The notes beneath the pieces are model-generated. The model ran no database searches and was not told the origin of the DNA. It saw nothing but the letters and a program-made list of their open reading frames with translations. This document shows positions 9,155 to 14,990 of a DNA stretch of 64,000 nt, piece by piece. Origin of the DNA: Filimonas zeae (lineage in GTDB: Bacteria > Bacteroidota > Bacteroidia > Chitinophagales > Chitinophagaceae); assembly GCF_014641615.1 (NCBI RefSeq), contig NZ_BMIB01000006.1, forward strand, positions 248,001 to 312,000, given 5' to 3'. The stretch's first letter is position 1. Each line of letters opens with the position of its first letter. The translations under genes and the position numbers were made by a program.

Positions 9155-9187
9155 AAAAGAGCGCCTCTGTTTGGGGGCGCTCTTTTT
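9155..9187 (+). terminator. Intrinsic terminator after lysS
   Basis: An 11-bp stem (AAAAGAGCGCC at 9155-9165 with GGCGCTCTTTT at 9176-9186) followed by T residues. The A-rich 5' side means it may also terminate the convergent SDR transcript. Confidence 0.85.
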
Positions 9188-9199
9188 ATGTATAGTCAG

Positions 9200-10018
9200 T
9201 TATAAGAAAAGGTCAGGAAACAAGCCTGCGGAAGGGTCTACCGCATAGCCGGAGAAATCGGTAATGCCCTCCGCGGTAAGCACTTCTTCATCAATAAAGT
9301 TATTCCCGGTATAGTGCAGCCCTTCTTTGGTTACAATGTAATAAGCAGCATCTGCCACAATATCGGTAGTGCGGCTTTGCTGTACCATAGCATCACCACC
9401 CAGCAGGTTTTTAACCGCCGCTGTAGCAATAGTAGTACGCGGCCACAGGGTATTGCTGGCAATATTGTGTTTTTTAAACTCAGCCGCCCACGCCAGCGTC
9501 ATCATACTCATATTGTATTTCGACAGCGTGTAAGCCACATGCGGAGCCAGCCATTTGGTATGCAGGTTAACCGGGGGCGACAGGGTAAGAATATGTGCAT
9601 TGCTACTCTTTTTGAGATAAGGAATGCATTGCTGCGTTACCAAAAAAGTACCCCGCACATTTACATCGTGCATCAGATCAAACCTGCGGATATCTGTTTC
9701 CAGCGTACCTGACAGCTGAATGGCAGAGGCGTTGTTAATGAGAATATCAATACCCCCAAAACGCTCAGCCGCCTGCTGTACGGCAGCAGCCACCTGCTCT
9801 TCTTTACGAATGTCTACCTGTACTGCCAGGGCTTTCCCGCCTGCTTTTTCCACTTCTTCTGCCACAGAGTGTATGGTTCCACCCAGCCGCGGATCTTCCG
9901 TAACACTTTTTGCTGCAATTACAATGTTAGCGCCATCAGCAGCCAGCTTTAGCGCAATTGCCCGGCCTATGCCCCGGCTTCCGCCGGTTATAAAAACAGT
10001 TTTACCCTGCAAGCTCAT
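9200..10018 (-). CDS. SDR family oxidoreductase (HSDL2-like)
   Basis: 272-residue short-chain dehydrogenase with the Rossmann motif TGGSRGIGRAIALKL (TGxxxGxG), the NNAS motif, and the catalytic Tyr-x3-Lys in VAYTLSKYNMSM. The 'SVTEDPRLGGTIHSVAEEVE' insert after strand 2 and the C-terminal 'HYTGNNFIDEEVLTAEGI' segment resemble HSDL2-type enzymes rather than FabG. NADP(H)-dependent oxidation or reduction of an unknown hydroxyacyl or steroid-like substrate is inferred. Convergent with lysS across a shared terminator; 23 bp downstream of gmk. Confidence 0.88.
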   Translation of the reverse strand: MSLQGKTVFITGGSRGIGRAIALKLAADGANIVIAAKSVTEDPRLGGTIHSVAEEVEKAGGKALAVQVDIRKEEQVAAAVQQAAERFGGIDILINNASAIQLSGTLETDIRRFDLMHDVNVRGTFLVTQQCIPYLKKSSNAHILTLSPPVNLHTKWLAPHVAYTLSKYNMSMMTLAWAAEFKKHNIASNTLWPRTTIATAAVKNLLGGDAMVQQSRTTDIVADAAYYIVTKEGLHYTGNNFIDEEVLTAEGITDFSGYAVDPSAGLFPDLFL

Positions 10019-10041
10019 CGTATATGGTATTTTACAGTAAG

Positions 10042-10632
10042 TTACGCTTTTAGGCCGTCTCCCAAAAACTCCAGTATAACCGCCTCTGTTTCCCGGCAGG
10101 CTTTCTCCAGCTCATCATTTAAAATCACCTGATCAAAAGAGTGTTTAAAGGAAATTTCGTACGAGGCTTTGTTAACCCGGGTTTGCAGCGACTCTTCCGT
10201 TTCAGTACCCCTGCTTTCCAAACGCTTTCTCAGTTCGTCAACGGAAGGTGGTTCAATAAACAATGACAGGGAATTGCCCGGAAACTGTTGTTGCACGTGT
10301 ATGGCCCCTTTTACATCAATATCCAGCATAGGCACCTTTCCCAGCTGCCATATCCGTTCCAGTTCGCTTTTCAGTGTGCCGTAATATTTGCCCTCATACA
10401 CCATTTCCCATTCAATAAAATCCTCTTCCTGTATATGCTGTTGAAACTGCTCAACACTCATAAAGTAATAGTCCACCCCGTTTTTTTCGGCACCCCTGGG
10501 CAACCGCGTAGCCGCAGAAACAGAAAAAGACAGTTTGGGATACTTCTGTAACAAATAACGGGTAATAGAGGTTTTACCGGCCCCTGAAGGAGCTGTTATA
10601 ATAATGAGTTTTCCGTGTGCAATTGTTGACAT
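10042..10632 (-). CDS. gmk: Guanylate kinase
   Basis: Phosphorylates GMP to GDP with ATP. The P-loop ITAPSGAGKTSI is near the N-terminus, followed by the GMP-binding 'SVSAATRLPRGAEKNGVDYY' region, EWEMVYEGKYYGT and DIDVKGAIHVQ. I use the ATG at 10632 (MSTIAHGK), but an in-frame ATG at 10641 would add three residues. About 196 residues, normal for Gmk. In an apparent operon with the thioesterase upstream and the SDR downstream. Confidence 0.96.
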   Translation of the reverse strand: MSTIAHGKLIIITAPSGAGKTSITRYLLQKYPKLSFSVSAATRLPRGAEKNGVDYYFMSVEQFQQHIQEEDFIEWEMVYEGKYYGTLKSELERIWQLGKVPMLDIDVKGAIHVQQQFPGNSLSLFIEPPSVDELRKRLESRGTETEESLQTRVNKASYEISFKHSFDQVILNDELEKACRETEAVILEFLGDGLKA

Positions 10633-10674
10633 ACGCCGCATTTAGCGGCAAAGAAACAAAAAAGATTTTTCTGT

Positions 10675-11091
10675 TTACGCCGGAATCACCGCCACTGTTA
10701 AACGGCTTACGCACACCACCCTGCCCGCTTCGTTACTTATCTTAATATCCCACACATGAGTTTTGCCTCCTATATGCAGCGGTGTACATACCCCGGTTAC
10801 ATATCCGCTTTTTACCGAACGCAGGTGGTTGGCATTTACTTCCAGCCCCACCGCACGATGTTTTTCTGTATCTATTATCAGCAGGCTGGCCACACTACCC
10901 AGGGTTTCGGCCAGTACCACAGAAGCGCCTCCGTGTAAAATGCCAAAAGGCTGTCGGGTTCTTTCATCTACAGGCATGCGGGCCGTTAAAGAGTTCTCCG
11001 TCCACCCGGTAAATTCTATTCCCAGGAAGGTGCCTATATTAGGTGGAAAGCTGTTTAATCGCTCTGCTGTTATCTCTTCACGCCATATCAT
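10675..11091 (-). CDS. PaaI family hotdog-fold thioesterase
   Basis: 138-residue hotdog protein. The motif 'FGILHGGASVVLAETLGSVA' supplies the HGG turn and the catalytic Glu of the PaaI/YdiI group, and 'VGLEVNANHLRSVKSGYVTG' follows as in menaquinone-pathway DHNA-CoA thioesterases. Hydrolysis of an acyl-CoA is expected; 1,4-dihydroxy-2-naphthoyl-CoA is possible because Bacteroidota use menaquinone, but no men gene is adjacent. It lies divergent from the glycosyltransferase at 11148. Confidence 0.86.
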   Translation of the reverse strand: MIWREEITAERLNSFPPNIGTFLGIEFTGWTENSLTARMPVDERTRQPFGILHGGASVVLAETLGSVASLLIIDTEKHRAVGLEVNANHLRSVKSGYVTGVCTPLHIGGKTHVWDIKISNEAGRVVCVSRLTVAVIPA

Positions 11092-11147
11092 AAAATCCGG
11101 TTTTAATCCTTGTAAAATAGATATAAATTCGTTGATCGGATTATCCT

Positions 11148-12179
11148 ATGAGCAGATTCAGCATAATCGTCCCTACCTATAACAGTGCACGCTATATCAA
11201 AGAATGTATTAACAGCATTCTGGCGCAAACCGTAACCGGGTTCACTATTCATATAGTAGACAGCGGCAGTACCGATGCATCATTTCTTGACTGGATACGC
11301 AGCCTCAACGACCCGCGTATTGTAATATACACGGCAGAACGCCGTTACTCCATAGAAGAAAACTGGAAGCGCATTGCAGACCTGCCTAAAAATGAATTCA
11401 TGACCATTCTGGGGCATGATGATGTGCTGGCACCTAACTATCTGGAAGAAATGAGTGCGCTTATTGAAAGCCATCCCAATGCCAGCTTATACGTTAGCGC
11501 CTATTCCTATATAGATAAAGAAAGCCGTTTTATGCGCAACAGCCTGCCGTTGCCACCGGTAATGTCAGGAGCCTTGTTTGTGGAGTATTTTCTCGATAAC
11601 AAAATTGAGATTAATGCCACCGGCTATATGATGCGTTCAAAAGACTATGAATGGGCAGGCGGCATACCTCAATACCCTAACCTGCTCAATTCAGATAGCG
11701 AACTATGGATGCGGCTGACCATAAAAAGCTACCTGGCAGTATCCACTGCCAATACCTTCAGCTTCCGCGAACACGAAAGTGTATCGGGCACCTCGGCAGA
11801 TATTGTTTTTCATAATGCACTGAAACAGTTTGCCGGCTTTCTGTTAGCCATAAAAAAGCAAAGTCCTGAGCTGGACCAGGTTATTACCCAACACAGTGCC
11901 GGCTACCTGCTGGCATATTGCCTGGATTTCTCGCACCGGCTGATAAGAAAAAAGCTGAGGCACCGGCATTACCTCAGTGTAAACAGGCTTATTAAAGACT
12001 GCCGCGAACTGGCACGCCAGCTTAGCCCAGGTATTCCTTTTGAGCCGCTGAAAATAAGATCGCTGCTGATTGCCAAATGGATAGATAGTAACATTTTTAC
12101 CCGCACCTACTTTCGTATGCTGCGAAAAGTATATTCAGGGCCGCTGATTAAACGGCCTAAAATTTATGGCGATCATTGA
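11148..12179 (+). CDS. Glycosyltransferase family 2
   Basis: 343-residue GT-A enzyme starting FSIIVPTYNSARYIKECINS, with the nucleotide-binding acidic motif in GHDDVLAPNYLEEM and an acceptor-site Asp/Glu in NSDSELWMRL. The C-terminal 130 residues are basic and helical and may associate with the membrane. Sugar and acceptor are unknown; a role in cell-surface glycan synthesis is inferred. Monocistronic on the plus strand; the last 23 bases overlap a small open frame on the minus strand. Confidence 0.88.
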   Translation: MSRFSIIVPTYNSARYIKECINSILAQTVTGFTIHIVDSGSTDASFLDWIRSLNDPRIVIYTAERRYSIEENWKRIADLPKNEFMTILGHDDVLAPNYLEEMSALIESHPNASLYVSAYSYIDKESRFMRNSLPLPPVMSGALFVEYFLDNKIEINATGYMMRSKDYEWAGGIPQYPNLLNSDSELWMRLTIKSYLAVSTANTFSFREHESVSGTSADIVFHNALKQFAGFLLAIKKQSPELDQVITQHSAGYLLAYCLDFSHRLIRKKLRHRHYLSVNRLIKDCRELARQLSPGIPFEPLKIRSLLIAKWIDSNIFTRTYFRMLRKVYSGPLIKRPKIYGDH

Positions 12180-12366
12180 TAGTAAAGTCCTCAAACTCTA
12201 CGGGCTCATCAGTATGCTCTGGCAAATGTTGACTGAGCAGCAGGGAACTATCTGAGAGCTTTAGCATAGTATGCCTGAGCATATAAATATCCCCCGCAAG
12301 CCCTGGCAGCCCGCCGGGAAACCAGGGCACTTTTCCGGCGGGCTTCTCTGATTTATTCCAGAACAT
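12157..12366 (-). CDS. Possible small protein, 69 residues, unrecognised
   Basis: An ATG-initiated frame (MFWNKSEKPAGKVPWFPGG...) with a Gly/Pro-rich first third and an acidic tail (EPVEFEDFTINDRHKF). It contains a pair of interleaved inverted repeats at 12301-12344 that would shape its mRNA. Composition after residue 28 (IYMLRHTMLKLSDSSLLLSQ) is plausible for a folded peptide. It overlaps the last 23 bases of the glycosyltransferase on the other strand. I do not recognise the family, and it could be a chance frame over a terminator-like region. Confidence 0.3.
   Translation of the reverse strand: MFWNKSEKPAGKVPWFPGGLPGLAGDIYMLRHTMLKLSDSSLLLSQHLPEHTDEPVEFEDFTINDRHKF
12301..12344. repeat. Two interleaved inverted repeats (pseudoknot-capable)
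   Basis: CCCTGG (12301-12306) can pair with CCAGGG (12322-12327), while AGCCCGCCGG (12308-12317) can pair with CCGGCGGGCT (12335-12344). The two helices interleave, so they are either alternatives or form an H-type pseudoknot. No strong T-tract follows on the plus strand. It may still serve as the 3' end of the glycosyltransferase mRNA. Confidence 0.5.
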
Positions 12367-12402
12367 TTTGAACTGTCCCTAAAGCGCTGGCACCTGTTGG
12401 CC

Positions 12403-12696
12403 CAACTCAGGAATTTGCCGCCAGAGCTCTGGCGGCAAATTCCTGAGCTCTACAGAATGCTCATAGAACTCTATGAAATGCCCGGAGGGCTCTATGGAAT
12501 GTCCAGACAGCTCTTCGGGCTGTTCCGGGAGCTCTGTGGAATGCTCAGAGAGCTCTACGGAATGTCCAGACAACTCTATGGAATGTTCATAGAGTCCTGT
12601 AGAATGCTAATAGAGCTCTATGGAATGCCCGGAGAGCTCTGGCAATTGCCGGCAGAGCTCAGGAATTTGCCGCAAGAGCTCTCGGAAGAAACGCCA
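12403..12696. repeat. Tandem array of fourteen 21-bp imperfectly palindromic repeats
   Basis: Fourteen consecutive 21-bp units, most beginning GAGCTC or a one-base variant, with core TATGGAATG(T/C)CC in the middle units. Typical units start at 12445, 12487, 12550 and 12613. Most units are close to self-complementary (TGGA-atg-TCCA flanked by CTCT and AGAG). Because 21 is a multiple of 3, a plus-strand frame opening at TTG 12397 and closing at 12726 reads as heptads (ELYGMSR, QLYGMFI, ELYGMPG), and the minus strand gives heptads such as SGHSIEL over part of the array. No ATG or promoter precedes the frame, so I treat it as a repeat and not a gene. It lies between the 3' ends of converging transcripts. 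Confidence 0.9.
12406..12447. repeat. Perfect 42-bp palindrome
   Basis: Bases 12406-12426 are the exact reverse complement of 12427-12447, centred on GAG|CTC. It is formed by units 1 and 2 of the 21-bp array being mirror copies. A further copy of the left arm, with one change, recurs near 12655-12681. Extrusion as a cruciform or an RNA hairpin with no loop is possible. Confidence 0.95.
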
Positions 12697-12802
12697 GAGT
12701 GCCTTTTTACTATGCATCTGCAATAGGAATAAAGCAACCCAGCCAAAACAAATGAAGGAATATTTTTGCCGTAGCCATAGACTACAAACACCTGCTGCAA
12801 AC

Positions 12803-12838
12803 AAAAAAGGCTTTTTCTGTTTGTAGCAGAAAAAGCCT
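12803..12838 (-). terminator. Intrinsic terminator for the minus-strand RNA transcript
   Basis: A perfect 12-bp stem (AGGCTTTTTCTG at 12808-12819, CAGAAAAAGCCT at 12827-12838) with a 7-base loop, followed on the minus strand by six T residues (12808-12803). It would end transcription coming from the tRNA-like RNA. Confidence 0.8.
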
Positions 12839-12865
12839 CGTTATCCCATTAAGTAGTTGATTTTA

Positions 12866-12912
12866 AAACTAAGAGCCCCTTACACATTGAGAAAACCTAA
12901 GAGGCTCTAGTT
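12866..12912 (-). terminator. Possible hairpin at the 3' end of the tRNA-like RNA
   Basis: On the minus strand AGAGCC-CTTA pairs with TAAG-GGGCTCT around a loop of about 15 bases, then TTAGTTTTAAAA follows. The T-tract is imperfect, so it may be a processing or attenuation hairpin, with the true terminator at 12803-12838. Confidence 0.45.
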
Positions 12913-12917
12913 GACCG

Positions 12918-13079
12918 CTGTAGGGGTAGGAGTCGAACCTACACGGGGAAGTTAGCTGTAGTACAAAGTCCGGTGGTCAACCCCGGTCTTCCTTGCGGAA
13001 GGCTCTATGCTACGTTTATCCTTTTATCCCCACCCCCGAGACGAGAGGGCATGTCTGCCAAAAGTTTCATCACCCCACA
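12918..13079 (-). ncRNA. tRNA-like structured RNA, leucine-type body with a giant variable arm
   Basis: Read on the minus strand, a 7-bp acceptor (TGTGGGG 13079-13073 with CCCTACA 12925-12919, one G-T pair) is followed by T8 and a D arm (ATG / CAT) whose loop AAACTTTTGGCAGA resembles leucine tRNAs. A 5-bp anticodon-type arm (CCCTC / GGGGG, loop TCGTCTC) comes next. The T arm is canonical: GTAGG, TTCGACT, CCTAC at 12942-12926. Between the last two lie about 90 bases in place of the usual 10-20, closed by GGGGA/TCCCC and containing a GCAA-capped hairpin. The anticodon loop lacks U33 and a purine at 37, and no CCA is encoded, so decoding is unlikely. It has its own predicted promoter and terminator. 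It is not tmRNA by size or 5' end. Confidence 0.55.
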
Positions 13080-13087
13080 GTATTAAA

Positions 13088-13118
13088 AGATCTTAGCTTG
13101 TTTGTCGTTGTTTGACAA
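13088..13118 (-). promoter_or_regulatory. Predicted promoter of the tRNA-like RNA
   Basis: On the minus strand TTG (13118-13116), 20 bases, then TAAGATCT (13095-13088). The TTG spacing matches other promoters in this window, although only TA and one T of the -7 consensus fit. It would start transcription about 7 bases later, at 13080, where the folded RNA begins. Confidence 0.4.
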
Positions 13119-13236
13119 CACAATATTAAGAAAATAGTCATTTCGTTATAAATATTTCAAACAAAATTTTGAAAGTATAGAAATTATCCAATAAATTGCC
13201 ATACATATTAAATAAATTCAAAAAAGGCATTTGAAA

Positions 13237-13704
13237 ATGGCAGGTAAATTGAATTTAGACAAACTGGATTTTCAGATAATCCAGGAAATGATGGAGGATG
13301 CGGAGATTTCCTACGCCGATTTAGGTAAAAAACTATTCGTTTCCGGCGGTACCATTCACGTGCGTATTAAAAAACTGCAGGAACTGGGTGTAGTTAAAGG
13401 TACTAAACTAAGCGTGGATTTAAAACTTTTGGGCTACGACGTAATTGCTTTTATTGGAATTTATCTTGAAAAAAGCTCGTTATACGATACAGTTGCTAAA
13501 GAATTGCGGAAAATACCGGAAATAGTAAGGGTAAACTATACCACGGGCAATTACAGCATGTTTGCGGAGGTAATTTGTAAAGACATTCAGCAACTGCGTT
13601 TTGTATTGCATGATGAGCTGCAGAAAATTAAAGGCATTGAGCGTACCGAAACCTTTATATCGCTGGAAGAAAGCTTTTCGCGCAATGTACTGGTAACCGG
13701 CTAA
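13237..13704 (+). CDS. Lrp/AsnC family transcriptional regulator
   Basis: 155 residues from ATG 13237 (a TTG two codons upstream is possible). The N-terminal helix-turn-helix (LDKLDFQIIQEMMEDAEISY, then GGTIHVRIKKLQELGVVKG) is followed by an RAM ligand-binding domain (about 65-150: VIAFIGIYLE, VNYTTGNYSMFAEVICKD). These proteins sense amino acids or related effectors and form octamers on DNA. Its start is divergent from the tRNA-like RNA, and its last four bases overlap the end of the ABC permease. Targets are unknown. Confidence 0.92.
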   Translation: MAGKLNLDKLDFQIIQEMMEDAEISYADLGKKLFVSGGTIHVRIKKLQELGVVKGTKLSVDLKLLGYDVIAFIGIYLEKSSLYDTVAKELRKIPEIVRVNYTTGNYSMFAEVICKDIQQLRFVLHDELQKIKGIERTETFISLEESFSRNVLVTG

Positions 13705-14756
13705 ACCCGGCCTTTTACCTGCAGGGCATCCCGTAAACCATTACCTACCAGGTTAAAGGCCAGCACTAACAGCATAATGGCTATGCCCGGTGCCAGTGCC
13801 AGTACCGGGTTGTGGGTAATGATAAAGTTGTAGTTCTCTTTTATCATCAGTCCCCAGCTAGGCTGGGGAGGCTGTACGCCTACACCTAAAAAGCTGAGGC
13901 CCGCCTCTATTACAATAGCGGAAGCAAAATTATTGGCAGCTATTACCAGTACCGGCCCCAGAATATTGGGCAGTATGTGCCGTATAATAATACGCCGGTC
14001 AGAAAAGCCCAGCGCCCTGGCAGCTTCCACATATTCCATTTCGCGCACGGCCAGCACCTGCCCGCGCACCAGCCTGGCTACGTTTACCCACATGGTAAGC
14101 CCCACCGCTATAAATACCTGCCAGAAGCCTTTTCCCAATACCAGCGTAATGGCAAATACCAGCAGCAGGGTAGGTATACTCCATATAACGTTAATCAGCC
14201 ACATAATTACATCATCCGTTGTTCCTCTGAAATAACCTGCCAGCGCCCCCAGCAATATGCCAATGGTTAACGATAGTATTACGGCTATAAAACCCACACT
14301 TAAACTTACACGGGTACCAATAATCAAACGGCTGGCAATATCTCTTCCAAACCGGTCACTACCCAGATAAAAATGAAGCCTTGTAACAGGCTCAGCCGCA
14401 CATGCCTTCAGTGCATACGTCTGCTTTTCCCAAACACCATCATCAATAAACTTCTGTATTTCTATAGAGTCGCCCCTTACCGCATATTGTTCAAAAGGTA
14501 TCAGTTGATACGCACCTCTTCTTCCATTCAACATCCGGTCGAAAAAAGAAGGCGCATTATACGACTGTGATTTTATCAGCTGTAAAGCTTGAATAGAAAA
14601 GCCTGGTCTGCGGTTGGCCAGCTCCGGTAACATGCGGTTTCCGTTGGGTGAACCATCGGGCGCAAGGTAGTAAGCCAGTAATGCTACTATGCAGCTGAGC
14701 AGTATAACAACTGCTCCGGCAATGGTTCCCGTGGTATAATTCTTGCGACTCTTCAA
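13701..14756 (-). CDS. Peptide/nickel-type ABC transporter permease (DppC-like)
   Basis: 351 residues. One N-terminal membrane helix (about 10-32) is followed by a periplasmic segment of roughly 95 residues, then the BPD_transp_1 core with five helices. The EAA loop reads 'EYVEAARALGFSDRRIIIRH', and GLSFLGVGVQPPQPSWG is a DppC/OppC hallmark. No ATG precedes the first helix; TTG at 14756 is the likely start because an in-frame TAG lies four codons upstream. The partner permease, ATPase and binding protein are not adjacent, so it is an orphan in this window. Confidence 0.9.
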   Translation of the reverse strand: MKSRKNYTTGTIAGAVVILLSCIVALLAYYLAPDGSPNGNRMLPELANRRPGFSIQALQLIKSQSYNAPSFFDRMLNGRRGAYQLIPFEQYAVRGDSIEIQKFIDDGVWEKQTYALKACAAEPVTRLHFYLGSDRFGRDIASRLIIGTRVSLSVGFIAVILSLTIGILLGALAGYFRGTTDDVIMWLINVIWSIPTLLLVFAITLVLGKGFWQVFIAVGLTMWVNVARLVRGQVLAVREMEYVEAARALGFSDRRIIIRHILPNILGPVLVIAANNFASAIVIEAGLSFLGVGVQPPQPSWGLMIKENYNFIITHNPVLALAPGIAIMLLVLAFNLVGNGLRDALQVKGRV

Positions 14757-14884
14757 GGCAGCGCGCTATTTATTGCCAACAGGCTGTTTTAATCGGTGAG
14801 TGCAATAAACATTTCCTTATTCAATAGTATCTAAGGTAAGTGAATGCACATGTAAAGAAACAACCAGGTAAATCTACTAATCTG

Positions 14885-14989
14885 ATGAAACAAATATTAA
14901 TCCTTCCCTTTTTATTAATTGGTTTTGTTCTGGCGCTTGTTGTCTCCGGCCTGGGATTAAACAAAGACAAAGACGAATATTACAACTAA
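14885..14989 (+). CDS. Possible 34-residue single-helix membrane protein
   Basis: ATG at 14885 to TAA at 14989 encodes MKQILILPFLLIGFVLALVV followed by SGLGLNKDKDEYYN: one hydrophobic helix and a charged C-terminal tail. The shape resembles small accessory subunits of membrane complexes (for example CydX or CcoS types), but there is no such complex beside it. It stands alone in a 233-bp gap between two minus-strand genes, so it would need its own promoter. I do not recognise it. Confidence 0.4.
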   Translation: MKQILILPFLLIGFVLALVVSGLGLNKDKDEYYN

Positions 14990-14990
14990 C

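Noticed and set aside
12403..12696. CRISPR array
   Set aside because: The units are directly adjacent 21-mers with no spacers and no cas genes are in the window.
12397..12726. Repeat protein gene on the plus strand, and similar minus-strand frames at 12379-12573 and 12607-12804
   Set aside because: All follow from a 21-bp repeat without stops. They begin at TTG or inside repeats, have no promoter or start signal, and both strands read equally well.
12803..12838. Terminator for the plus strand (glycosyltransferase)
   Set aside because: The T-tract is only on the minus strand, and the hairpin lies over 600 bases from the glycosyltransferase stop.
12918..13079. tmRNA (ssrA) call for the tRNA-like RNA
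   Set aside because: The 162-base length is less than half of a tmRNA. The conserved 5' domain is missing, a tRNA-like D arm and anticodon-type arm are present instead, and no recognisable tag frame is seen.
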